A stretch of 55,600 nucleotides of DNA from Bacteroidota bacterium (lineage in GTDB: Bacteria > Bacteroidota > Bacteroidia > Bacteroidales > BM520). The position numbers and the translations under genes are program-made. Of the stretch, positions 7,472-15,524 are shown one piece after another; the stretch's first letter is position 1; each line of letters opens with the position of its first letter. The stretch covers positions 1 through 55,600 of the forward strand of contig PDRJ01000008.1 in assembly GCA_002748065.1 (NCBI GenBank). Direction: 5' to 3'. The notes beneath the pieces were generated by a model. That model was not told the origin of the DNA. It was given only the letters and a program-made list of their open reading frames with translations, and did not search any database.

Positions 7472-8971
7472 ATGATGATTAAAAAGATACTCTTACGAAT
7501 AGGGATACTTTGCCTCTTATTAGTGGCCTTCAACTTCATTTATACCAAGTGGTTTTATGAAAAAGATCTCCAACAGCATGCTGAGATTATCAACCTGGTA
7601 AGAGAGGTACCCGATGATGCGGATATCATCTATCTGGGAGAATCTTCCAATGTCACTTTTAGGGGTAGTGACCTGGATAAACGCCCTATTTCTGCCTTTG
7701 TGGGAGACCACTATCCCCACCTGCAAACCTATGACATTACAAAACCGGCCGGACACGCCGGAATCTACAAGGTTCTCTTGGAAAATATCCCCCCCACAAA
7801 TTCGGTTAAGACGGTTGTGGTTACCCTAAACCTACGCTCCTTCAATGCCCAATGGATCTACTCGGAACTGGAGACACCACTACAAAAAAGCCTTGTCCTT
7901 ATCAAACACTTTCCTCCGCTGCTAAACCGATTCTTTCTCTCGTTCAAAGCCTACGATATCAAGACCAAGGATGAGCGTACCAGGCAGTTTAAACGCAAGT
8001 GGAAACGAGATACCTTTCATGTGCCTTTTGAATTGCCCTATAAAAACGTAACGGAATGGGATCACCATATGTGGAAAAACGGCATACAGAATGAAGATGG
8101 GACGAAAAATCAGGAGATGACTGAATTGGCCTGTCACTATATCAAAGCTTATGCCTTCCAGATCGACACGCTGCATAATCCAAGAATCAAGGACTTTGAT
8201 GCTATTGTTGCGCTGGCCCAAAAGAGAGGATGGAACTTGGTATTTAACCTTATGGCGGAAAATACGGAAAAAGCAAAAGCCCTTATAGGAGATCCCTTAC
8301 TCTACTTTATGGAGGAGAATACCCGGCTATTGATGGACTATTATGGTCGAAAAGGAGTAGTGGTTGTCAATAACCTACATCAGGTGGCCGACGAACAATT
8401 TATTGACCAAAACTGGACCACGGAACATTATGCGGAAAAGGGACGGCAAACCATTGGCAAGAATGTGGCAAAGGCCATTAGGGTTTGGCACGAAGAAGAT
8501 TACGTACCTGTCGATTACGACCAACAATACCAAACGACCTTTTTCAACGATTGTGACCACCATGTGGTTTGGGGACAGATGCAGACCGCGACAAAAGAGG
8601 AAGTGCATTCGGGCAAACAGGCCTCAAGAACCGGGAAGGGAGCAGACTACAGCATCACCCTGGAGTACCCGCTGAAGCTCATTCCTGACAGCCTTAAAAA
8701 CCAGGTAGCGATCAACTTGTGGTTATACCAGACATCCCTGGATCACGAAGCCTCATTGGTCATACAGGCTGAAGGGGAGGCCATCGAATACTATTGGAAA
8801 GGGTATAGCATCACAAGCTACACAAAAGAGACGGGGAAATGGGTTCCCGTAGAGGTTGTAGCGCCAATTCCGGATCGCATCAAGCAAGCAGATCTCATCA
8901 AGATCTACATCTACAACCCCTCCAAGGAGTTGATCTATATTGATGATTTTGCGATTTCGTTCAAGCCGTAG
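7472..8971 (+). CDS. SGNH-hydrolase-like (AlgJ/DltD-like) partner of the MBOAT protein
   Basis: This 499-aa protein has one N-terminal membrane anchor (about residues 6-24), so the rest should face the periplasm. YLGESSNV (Ser58/Ser59) sits where SGNH hydrolases have their nucleophile block. IDQNWTTEHYAEKG provides Asp312 and His319 near the usual Asp-His block. The last ~130 residues, after the SGNH-like part, form a beta-rich segment resembling a carbohydrate-binding or jelly-roll domain. The gene is 7 bp from the MBOAT gene and surely cotranscribed, which supports a role in transferring the acyl group to a surface glycan. The catalytic assignment is from motif spacing only. Confidence 0.72.
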   Translation: MMIKKILLRIGILCLLLVAFNFIYTKWFYEKDLQQHAEIINLVREVPDDADIIYLGESSNVTFRGSDLDKRPISAFVGDHYPHLQTYDITKPAGHAGIYKVLLENIPPTNSVKTVVVTLNLRSFNAQWIYSELETPLQKSLVLIKHFPPLLNRFFLSFKAYDIKTKDERTRQFKRKWKRDTFHVPFELPYKNVTEWDHHMWKNGIQNEDGTKNQEMTELACHYIKAYAFQIDTLHNPRIKDFDAIVALAQKRGWNLVFNLMAENTEKAKALIGDPLLYFMEENTRLLMDYYGRKGVVVVNNLHQVADEQFIDQNWTTEHYAEKGRQTIGKNVAKAIRVWHEEDYVPVDYDQQYQTTFFNDCDHHVVWGQMQTATKEEVHSGKQASRTGKGADYSITLEYPLKLIPDSLKNQVAINLWLYQTSLDHEASLVIQAEGEAIEYYWKGYSITSYTKETGKWVPVEVVAPIPDRIKQADLIKIYIYNPSKELIYIDDFAISFKP

Positions 8972-9003
8972 AGAGGAGCAAACGTTATCTGCAAAAAAAC
9001 GCC

Positions 9004-10152
9004 CTACTCATAAATTACAGCCATAAGAACCTCTCCCACAACCCGTAGGGTGGACTTATCGATGGTGGTAATGTTATCCTCCATGGTGTGCCAATGGTCG
9101 AAGAAGGTTCCATTAACGGAAGCCATATCCTGATGAATAATATCAATCATGGGAATATTGGCGTATTTATTCACGTAAAGATGATCATCGTTGATGTAGG
9201 TCCCTTCTTGTTGAGGGAAATAACTCTCATACCCCATATTTTGGGCTTTACTCCATACCTTTTTCACGATATGCGGTGCATAGTAAAGCGAAAAGCGCTC
9301 CATGGGGAAGACGGCATCCTGCGCCCCCACCATATCAAGAAGAATTCCATAGACGGCACGATAATCGAAAACGTGGGGATTATTGGCCCAATATTGGGAG
9401 CCTAAACCCCAGAATTCCCCGTCACTCTCCTTTTGTGGTTGATCCTTTGGGGGACCATAATCTTCCAAATCAAAAAGAATGATATCCACACCAACCTCGG
9501 GTAAAGTCTGTTGCATGGCTCTTGCACATTCCAAAAGAACCCCTACTCCACTGGCACCGTCGTTGGCACCATCAATGGGTTGGCGATGTTTAGCCTCATC
9601 GCTGTCCTGATCTGCATAGGGACGGGAGTCCCAGTGCGCGCTAAGAAGAATACGCCGATTTGCCTCCGGATTAATGGTTCCAATAATGTTAATGCCGTCA
9701 AGAATCTTGCCATTGTAGGCCCGCATCTGAAAAGCTTGCTGCTGCACCGAGGCCCCAAAACGCTCCAGGTTGCTTGCGAGGTATGCAGCACACTTCTTAT
9801 GCGCTTCTGATCCGGGCACTCGAGGACCAAAAGCCACCTGCTCAGCCACATAATGATACGCAGAGTCCCCATTGAAGGAGGGAATAACCACCGCTTGTTG
9901 GGGTGGCACCGGAGGCGGTGTTTTTTCCTTTTTGTTTTTGGGCGAATGATTACACCCTGCCAAAAGCAAGGCACTCATCACAAGGGCAAAGATCGACTTC
10001 ACAGAGAAACCCAAAGGCCTTCTCTTTACGATAGCCCATACCCGCCACCAAGTCCCATTGGAAGAGGGCTCTCCCCACACCTCAGAACAAGAGAGGGCTG
10101 GACTCTTTTTCTCGACGGGAAGAGAATGTAACGTATTTTCGTTGATTCGCAT
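9004..10152 (-). CDS. M28 family zinc peptidase / glutaminyl cyclase-like lipoprotein
   Basis: The catalytic part matches M28 zinc enzymes of the glutaminyl-cyclase type: LLSAHWDSRP, then DGANDGASGV (metal-binding Asp), FDLEDYG, and INDDHLY followed by DHWHTMEDN. Periplasmic glutaminyl cyclases of Bacteroidota convert N-terminal Gln, exposed after signal-peptide cleavage, to pyroglutamate. A lipobox LLAGC lies about 67 residues after this ATG, which is far too deep for a normal lipoprotein signal. A GTG at 10002 would place it correctly and give about 332 aa. The ATG shown lies 3 nt after the crcB stop and may be favoured by coupling. The start is therefore uncertain; the family is not. Confidence 0.85.
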   Translation of the reverse strand: MRINENTLHSLPVEKKSPALSCSEVWGEPSSNGTWWRVWAIVKRRPLGFSVKSIFALVMSALLLAGCNHSPKNKKEKTPPPVPPQQAVVIPSFNGDSAYHYVAEQVAFGPRVPGSEAHKKCAAYLASNLERFGASVQQQAFQMRAYNGKILDGINIIGTINPEANRRILLSAHWDSRPYADQDSDEAKHRQPIDGANDGASGVGVLLECARAMQQTLPEVGVDIILFDLEDYGPPKDQPQKESDGEFWGLGSQYWANNPHVFDYRAVYGILLDMVGAQDAVFPMERFSLYYAPHIVKKVWSKAQNMGYESYFPQQEGTYINDDHLYVNKYANIPMIDIIHQDMASVNGTFFDHWHTMEDNITTIDKSTLRVVGEVLMAVIYE

Positions 10153-10154
10153 AA

Positions 10155-10523
10155 TCACTGTTTTACAAGGGAATAGGCCAAAATAGTAGCCAGAAGCCCC
10201 AACACAACACTAAGAACCGCATAAAGAATACCCTGCACCGTATGGCCAGTCTTTAGTAAGGAGAAAAGATCGTGAGAAAAAGCACTGAAGGTAGTAAATC
10301 CTCCACAAAAACCGGTAGCCAAAAAAAACTTCCACCCCTCATTCACTTCTCCCCTACTGACAAAGGCATACACCAATCCTATAAGAAAACACCCCACAAT
10401 ATTTACAAGTAGAATCCCAAAAGGAAACTCCCCCGAGATCTTCCCTTCCATATACTGGCCGATAAGATAGCGCAACACGCTTCCGGTAAATCCCCCTACA
10501 CCAACATACAATAACGTATTCAT
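10155..10523 (-). CDS. crcB: Fluoride channel CrcB/Fluc
   Basis: This 122-aa protein has four hydrophobic segments and belongs to the small dual-topology fluoride exporter family. GGFTGSVLRYLIGQY at the N-terminus and GFCGGFTTFSAFSHD in the third helix are the family signatures; the latter carries the pore Phe and Ser/Thr residues. It exports F- and protects enolase and pyrophosphatase from inhibition. A good Bacteroidota promoter lies 22 bp upstream. Its stop codon touches the start region of the M28 gene, so the two form an operon. No fluoride riboswitch is seen in the leader. Confidence 0.95.
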   Translation of the reverse strand: MNTLLYVGVGGFTGSVLRYLIGQYMEGKISGEFPFGILLVNIVGCFLIGLVYAFVSRGEVNEGWKFFLATGFCGGFTTFSAFSHDLFSLLKTGHTVQGILYAVLSVVLGLLATILAYSLVKQ

Positions 10524-10544
10524 TACTACATGATATAACGGTTA

Positions 10545-10575
10545 CAAAAGTACCGCTATTATCTCGTTATTTCAA
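10545..10575 (-). promoter_or_regulatory. Bacteroidota-type promoter of crcB
   Basis: Read on the minus strand, TTG is followed by 20 bp and then TACTTTTG. This fits the phylum's -33 TTG / -7 TAnnTTTG consensus and lies about 22 bp before the crcB ATG. Confidence 0.65.
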
Positions 10576-10741
10576 CCCTATATTTTTCCCCATTACCACG
10601 TCACTGCATGAACCGATCCCCCATTATCCCATGATTAATCACGATCTTCCCAAGAAAATATAAACTAATGTTAAAAGTTGTTAATGAATATGATCTTCCG
10701 ATGAAGTCTGGAAAAATGTTTCAAAATGCCGAAAAAAAACC

Positions 10742-10749
10742 TATTTTTG
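10742..10749 (+). promoter_or_regulatory. -7 box upstream of the FKBP gene
   Basis: TATTTTTG matches TAnnTTTG and lies 34 bp before the ATG at 10783. No convincing TTG occurs at the expected -33 distance, so this is only half supported. Confidence 0.45.
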
Positions 10750-10782
10750 CGCCTGTTATCCTATTAGGTATAGGGTATTAAA

Positions 10783-11535
10783 ATGAAAATATTAAATATC
10801 TCAACTATGAAGTTTGGTAAATTAAGTATGGTAGCTATCGTTATCTTTTCGATAGTTTTTGCAGCGTGTAATAACGTAGATAGTGGTGCCGTATCACTTG
10901 ATAACAAAATAGATAGTGTTAGCTACATTATCGGTCAAGATTACGGTAAGAATCTTGCAAAACAGTCTTATGAGATCAATCCTGCTGCAGTTTATAAAGG
11001 AATTAATGATGCCATAAACGGTACAGATTTGATCCCGAAAGAGGTACGCACAAAGATTGTCAGCGACTTTAATAACCAGCTGAAAACGGAGCAACAAGCG
11101 GTTATTAAGGAACAAGCTCTTAAAAACAAACAGCTTGGAGCTACTTTCTTGAACCAGATGAAAAAGCAACAAGGAGTTGTGGCACTTCCCAGTGGAATGC
11201 AGTATAAAGTGATTAAGAAGGGGAAAGGGAAAAAACCGGTAGATGGAGATTCCGTAACCCTGCACTATCGCGGTTCTTACGTAGCAGAAAAAGAGGGTAA
11301 ATTCGACTTCCCCGTATATGCTGAATCGTATGGCTCAGGCCCTGTAAGCATCATGGTTCAGAATACCGTACCCGGCCTTCGCGCAGGTCTTCAAATGATG
11401 ACGCCCGGTTCTGTATACGAATTCTATATTCCCTCTTCTCTGGGATTTGGAGACAACGCAAAATCAGAAGTCGTTCCTGTGGGAGCAACCCTTATTATCC
11501 GTGTTGAATTGATCTCTATTGATAAAACAGAATAA
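10783..11535 (+). CDS. FKBP-type peptidyl-prolyl isomerase with FKBP_N domain, lipoprotein
   Basis: This is a Mip/FkpA-like isomerase of 250 aa. A lipoprotein signal ends at FAAC (Cys29), or about Cys21 if the ATG at 10807 is used. Residues ~40-135 are the helical dimerisation domain, with SYIIGQDYGKNLAKQ and a long charged coiled-coil-like stretch ending in LGATFLNQMKKQ. Residues ~140-250 are the FKBP domain (YKVIKKGKGKKPVDGDSVTLHY, VPGLRAGLQMM, LGFGDN, VELISI). It should act as a periplasmic folding catalyst and chaperone. A clear terminator follows, so it is probably transcribed alone. Confidence 0.92.
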   Translation: MKILNISTMKFGKLSMVAIVIFSIVFAACNNVDSGAVSLDNKIDSVSYIIGQDYGKNLAKQSYEINPAAVYKGINDAINGTDLIPKEVRTKIVSDFNNQLKTEQQAVIKEQALKNKQLGATFLNQMKKQQGVVALPSGMQYKVIKKGKGKKPVDGDSVTLHYRGSYVAEKEGKFDFPVYAESYGSGPVSIMVQNTVPGLRAGLQMMTPGSVYEFYIPSSLGFGDNAKSEVVPVGATLIIRVELISIDKTE

Positions 11536-11555
11536 ACCAAATAAGCTTCGTCCTG

Positions 11556-11591
11556 AAAGGCTGTCTGGAGTTCTCTCAGACGGCCTTTTTT
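11556..11591 (+). terminator. Intrinsic terminator after the FKBP gene
   Basis: AAAGGCTGTCTG and CAGACGGCCTT form a 9-bp stem (one G-T pair) around a short loop, followed directly by a run of six T. It separates the FKBP gene from the M3 peptidase gene, whose ATG is only 22 bp further on. Confidence 0.85.
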
Positions 11592-11612
11592 GTATCAAAA
11601 CCGAAAAATGTC

Positions 11613-13646
11613 ATGAATCCATTTTTTAAGCCATTTCATACCCCCTACGGCGTACCTGCCTTTCACACAATTAACAATGAACATTACCTCCCGGCATTTG
11701 AGCAGGGGATGAAGCAACAACAGGAGGAGATCCAAGCTATTATAGCCGACCCTACTCCTCCCAATTTTGAGAACACCATTGCGGCAATAGACTATAGTGG
11801 CAAACTTTTACAACGGGTCAGTGGGGTATTCTTCAACATGGTGGAGTGCAATACCAGCGATGCCCTCCTGGAGATTGCAAAAACCATAACCCCTCTTCTC
11901 TCTGCCCATCAGGATAACATTTTTTTAAATGAAGCGCTCTTTAAACGAGTCCATGCGGTATATCAAAACCGTAAAGAGATGCTCAGCCGGGAACAAACAA
12001 TGTTGCTGGAGAAAACTCATCGCCATTTTATAAACGGAGGAGCCAACCTTCCTCTGGAGAAGAGAGCTCGTTTTCGAAAAATTAATGAACGACTCTCTCT
12101 CTTATCGTTGGAATTTGATGACAATCTTCTCAAAGAGACCCATGACTTTCTTCTTGTAATTGATAAGGAGAAGGACTTGGAGGGCTTGCCCGCATGGGTT
12201 ATTGAGATGGCAGCCAGCACAGCTTCGGCCAAAGGGCTAAGAGACAGTTGGGTCTTTACCCTACAAAAACCGTCATGGATGCCCTTTTTGCAGTATGCTA
12301 AAAATCGAAACCTAAGAAAAACCCTCTTTGAAGCCTATACAAAGCGAGGAGATCGAAATAATCAGCATGACAACAAAGAGCTTGTCATGGAGATGGTTAA
12401 CCTTCGATTAGAAAAAGCAAAGATACTGGGATATGCAACCTGGGCCGATTATCAACTGTCGGATCGTATGGCCTCCTCCACCAAGCAGGTCTATGATCTG
12501 TTAGAAAAGATATGGGAGAAAGCCCTTCCTGTGGCAGAGAGAGAGATCCGGGAAATGCAACAAGAAATAGCACGAGAAGGAGCAGATTTTAAACTTGAAC
12601 CCTGGGACTGGTGGTTCTATGCAGAGAGAGTGAAAGCCCGTCGATATGCTTTTGAAGAGGAGGCATTGAAGCCCTATTTCTCCCTAACCAATGTCCTGTA
12701 CAAGGGGGTCTTCGGGGTGGCAAATCGGCTCTATGGCCTTACCTTTACGGAGATGGAAGAGGTTCCTCGCTATTTGGAAGAGGTAAAAGTCTTTCAAGTA
12801 CAAGAGCGTGATGGAACAGTAATAGGCATCCTCTACATGGATCTCTTTGTACGGGATAATAAACGAGCAGGAGCCTGGATGACCGAATTTTGTGAGCAGA
12901 TGAAGACCCCAGAGGGTAAGCATGTATTGCCCGTAATCCAGGTGGTAACCAATTTTCCCCGTCCCGTAGAGCATAAGCCTGTCCTTTTAAGCCTGGAAGA
13001 GACACTCACCCTTTTTCATGAATTCGGCCATGCCTTACACGGCCTGCTAAGCCGCTGTACCTACCCCGGCATTTCAGGAACAAACGTAGCCCGCGACTTT
13101 GTGGAGCTCCCCTCCCAGGTGCTTGAAAACTGGGCCACAGAGCCGGAAGTATTGGCGCAATATGCGCGGCATTACAAAACAGGAGAGGAGATCCCGGAAG
13201 CACTGGTGGCCCGATTGAAAAAAAGCACCACCTTCCATCAGGGTTTTGCCATGATCGAGTTTCTCTCCGCAGCACTATTGGATATGGATTTTCATACCCT
13301 CACGGAACAAACCTCCCAAGGGGCAAACACCTTCGAGCGTCAGGTGATGGAACGAATCGGCATGTTACCGGAGATCATCGTACGCTATCGCCCCTCCTAC
13401 TTTGCTCACATCTTCAGTGGAGGCTATTCTGCAGGGTATTATAGCTATACCTGGTCAGAAGTTCTCGACGCAGACGCCTTTGAGCACTTTAAAGAGCGGG
13501 GACTCTTCGACCCACAGACCGCCGGGGCTTTTCGCGAACATATCCTTTCCAAAGGAGGATCCGATGACCCCATGGCACTCTATGTGCGTTTTCGTGGTCA
13601 GGAACCCTCACCCGATGCCATGATGAAACGTAAAGGCTTCATATAG
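11613..13646 (+). CDS. dcp: M3 family metallopeptidase (peptidyl-dipeptidase Dcp)
   Basis: The 677-aa size fits the Dcp/oligopeptidase A group. The zinc site FHEFGHALHGLL (HExxH) lies about two-thirds along, with the downstream Glu supplied by the FVELPSQVLENW segment. The substrate-binding tyrosine region, GGYSAGYYSYTWSEVLDADAF, is intact. I see no signal peptide, so the enzyme is probably cytoplasmic and trims dipeptides from peptide C-termini. The ATG follows a terminator closely, so the promoter must lie within or just before that terminator region. The radical SAM gene begins 7 bp after the stop and is likely cotranscribed. Confidence 0.93.
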   Translation: MNPFFKPFHTPYGVPAFHTINNEHYLPAFEQGMKQQQEEIQAIIADPTPPNFENTIAAIDYSGKLLQRVSGVFFNMVECNTSDALLEIAKTITPLLSAHQDNIFLNEALFKRVHAVYQNRKEMLSREQTMLLEKTHRHFINGGANLPLEKRARFRKINERLSLLSLEFDDNLLKETHDFLLVIDKEKDLEGLPAWVIEMAASTASAKGLRDSWVFTLQKPSWMPFLQYAKNRNLRKTLFEAYTKRGDRNNQHDNKELVMEMVNLRLEKAKILGYATWADYQLSDRMASSTKQVYDLLEKIWEKALPVAEREIREMQQEIAREGADFKLEPWDWWFYAERVKARRYAFEEEALKPYFSLTNVLYKGVFGVANRLYGLTFTEMEEVPRYLEEVKVFQVQERDGTVIGILYMDLFVRDNKRAGAWMTEFCEQMKTPEGKHVLPVIQVVTNFPRPVEHKPVLLSLEETLTLFHEFGHALHGLLSRCTYPGISGTNVARDFVELPSQVLENWATEPEVLAQYARHYKTGEEIPEALVARLKKSTTFHQGFAMIEFLSAALLDMDFHTLTEQTSQGANTFERQVMERIGMLPEIIVRYRPSYFAHIFSGGYSAGYYSYTWSEVLDADAFEHFKERGLFDPQTAGAFREHILSKGGSDDPMALYVRFRGQEPSPDAMMKRKGFI

Positions 13647-13653
13647 TCCTCCC

Positions 13654-14598
13654 ATGAAATCGCGTGCCACCATCCCCCTATTCATCCCCGAGATAGCCTG
13701 TCCGCACCGCTGTGTATTTTGCAACCAGTATGCCATTACCGGCAACATTCAGGCGCCCTCCCCGGAGCAGATACGACAGACCATCACGCACTACTTGAAG
13801 ACGCTTTCCGGTGTACCGTTTGTGGAAGTGGCCTTCTTTGGAGGCAGTTTCACCGGGATTCCCATAGAACAGCAACAACAGTACCTCGACCTTGAGATGC
13901 TCAAAAAGGCAGGGGTAGTAACCATTGAGTTAGGCGCGCAAAGCCTCCACGAGGAAGTGCTCCTACATAGTGGCCGGGGGCACTCGGTTCAAGCGGTGGA
14001 ACAAGCCTCCCAGATGATTGTAGCTCATGGTTTTCAGCTTGGGTTACAAATGATGGTCGGCCTACCGGGCGACACCCCGGAACGATCGAAGCATACGGCA
14101 AAACGGATTATCGCTCTTGGAGCAACCAACACCCGTATCTATCCCACCCTGGTAGTGAAAGAGACTGCTCTCGCTCGCAAGTGGAAAGAGGGTTCCTACC
14201 AAGCACTCTCCGTGGAGGAAGCTCTCTCCTACAGCATAACCCCATACCTCCTCCTTGAAGAGGCCAACGTGGAGATTATACGCGTAGGTCTTCACCCTTC
14301 CGAAGGATTTCTGCGTGGAGATGAACTTCTGGCCGGTCCCTTCCATGTGGCCTTTCGAGAGCTGCTGATGACGGCGATATGGCATAGAATATACCTCCCT
14401 CTATGTACAGGAACGCCCAAAAAACGAGCAATCACCCTATGTGTACCCCGGGATGAGCTGCCCTACGCCGTGGGACACGGTAGCCGCAACAAAAAAAGGC
14501 TGTTACAATCTTTCTGCTATGTAAACTATATCCCCATGGAACGTATCACCATCTCCCCCCACCCCAAAAGGTGTAGCCGGCTGTTGCACAAAGCGTGA
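13654..14598 (+). CDS. Elp3-like radical SAM protein with an apparent internal deletion
   Basis: The N-terminus carries the radical SAM iron-sulfur motif CPHRCVFCNQ (Cys16, Cys20, Cys23), followed by FFGGSFTGIP, IELGAQSLHEEVL, SGRGHS and LQMMVGLPGDT. This is the order of the COG1243/Elp3-like bacterial family. From memory of that family, about 26 residues are missing between QQQQYL and LEMLKKAG, including the RxSTRPDYI strand usually found there. The reading frame is intact and the rest looks conserved (RVGLHPSEG, LLAGPFHVAFREL). It could be a shortened active enzyme or a decaying one. The substrate of this subgroup is not established. Confidence 0.8.
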   Translation: MKSRATIPLFIPEIACPHRCVFCNQYAITGNIQAPSPEQIRQTITHYLKTLSGVPFVEVAFFGGSFTGIPIEQQQQYLDLEMLKKAGVVTIELGAQSLHEEVLLHSGRGHSVQAVEQASQMIVAHGFQLGLQMMVGLPGDTPERSKHTAKRIIALGATNTRIYPTLVVKETALARKWKEGSYQALSVEEALSYSITPYLLLEEANVEIIRVGLHPSEGFLRGDELLAGPFHVAFRELLMTAIWHRIYLPLCTGTPKKRAITLCVPRDELPYAVGHGSRNKKRLLQSFCYVNYIPMERITISPHPKRCSRLLHKA

Positions 14599-14675
14599 GA
14601 GCCAACCCAGCTTACCATCCAGAGAATATTCCCCATAAAAGAAAAATCATTCACCATACGGAAAATTATTGTACT

Positions 14676-14695
14676 TTTATCTATCCATAGATAAA
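14676..14695. promoter_or_regulatory. Inverted repeat upstream of elbB
   Basis: TTTATCTA and TAGATAAA form a perfect 8-bp inverted repeat with a 4-nt spacer, 80 bp before the elbB ATG. It looks like an operator or small hairpin; no regulator can be named. Confidence 0.4.
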
Positions 14696-14734
14696 TCGTA
14701 TATATTGATGATTATCAGAATTATAACAAAAACC

Positions 14735-14763
14735 TTGTAGCGACTGAATTGGTTGTACATTTA
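14735..14763 (+). promoter_or_regulatory. Probable promoter of elbB
   Basis: TTG is followed by 18 bp and TACATTTA, one base off the TAnnTTTG consensus. The predicted transcription start falls just before the ATG at 14777, which would leave a very short leader. Confidence 0.4.
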
Positions 14764-14776
14764 AAATAGTGTGATA

Positions 14777-15430
14777 ATGAAAAAATTTGCAGTGATCCTC
14801 TCCGGATGTGGCGTGTATGATGGAAGTGAAATACATGAAGCGGTCATGACCCTTTATGCCATTGAAAAGTGGGGTGCAACCTACCAATGTTTTGCGCCGG
14901 ATATGGAGCAGGTAGATGTGATCAATCACCTAAAGGGTGAAACGATGGCAGAAACACGTAATGTGCTGGTGGAGTCGGCACGAATTGCACGAGGCAAGGT
15001 GTTGCCTCTTAGCTCCTTCACCGCCTCAGCCTACGATGCCCTGGTATTTCCTGGTGGCTTTGGCGCAGCAAAGAACCTCAGCAACTACGCCTTCTCCCAA
15101 GGAGATGGCTATACAGTAAATCCCTCAGTGGCGGAAGTTATCAGGAGAATGATTGACGCAAAAAAACCCATAGGAGCCATGTGTATCGCTCCCGTCCTGC
15201 TTGCAGAGGTACTTGATAAGGTAACCGTAACCATCGGACATGACGAAGGAACAGCCCTTGCCATCGAAGAGAGGGGGGGCAAACATCTGGTTACAGATTT
15301 TGGAGAGGTCACCGTGGATCCCCACTATCGCGTCTACACAACGGCATGTTATATGCAGGATCGCAACCTTATGGAAATTGCTGAGAGTACCAGTAACCTC
15401 ATCGGGAAGATGATGGAAGATCTGTTATAA
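14777..15430 (+). CDS. elbB: ElbB, DJ-1/PfpI-family glyoxalase-like protein
   Basis: The 217-aa product matches ElbB of the class I glutamine amidotransferase-like/DJ-1 superfamily over its whole length. Landmarks are VILSGCGVYDGSEIHEAV, the loop FPGGFGAAKNLS and the nucleophile elbow PIGAMCIAPVLL. The protein has been linked to isoprenoid synthesis in E. coli and shows glyoxalase III activity there; its in vivo role here is inferred. I chose the ATG at 14777 over an in-frame GTG two codons upstream. Confidence 0.93.
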   Translation: MKKFAVILSGCGVYDGSEIHEAVMTLYAIEKWGATYQCFAPDMEQVDVINHLKGETMAETRNVLVESARIARGKVLPLSSFTASAYDALVFPGGFGAAKNLSNYAFSQGDGYTVNPSVAEVIRRMIDAKKPIGAMCIAPVLLAEVLDKVTVTIGHDEGTALAIEERGGKHLVTDFGEVTVDPHYRVYTTACYMQDRNLMEIAESTSNLIGKMMEDLL

Positions 15431-15494
15431 GATCTTTGGAGAAAACACCTGATCGCAAGCCTCTAAGTTAAAAGGAAATAACCCAAACGAAATT

Positions 15495-15517
15495 CTCTCC
15501 CCATAAAGGGAGAACGT
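15495..15517. terminator. Hairpin between convergent elbB and RNase H genes
   Basis: TTCTCTCCC and GGGAGAA form a short stem around CATAAA. On the plus strand a T-rich stretch follows about 9 nt later. It may end the elbB transcript, but it is weak. Confidence 0.35.
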
Positions 15518-15524
15518 GTGATTT

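Noticed and set aside
9088..9405. Plus-strand open frames opposite the M28 gene
   Set aside because: They are shadows of the conserved zinc-peptidase frame with no recognisable protein features.
10524..10782. Possible fluoride riboswitch upstream of crcB
   Set aside because: The crcB leader after the predicted promoter is only about 20 nt, and no crcB-motif core is visible in the 259-bp gap.
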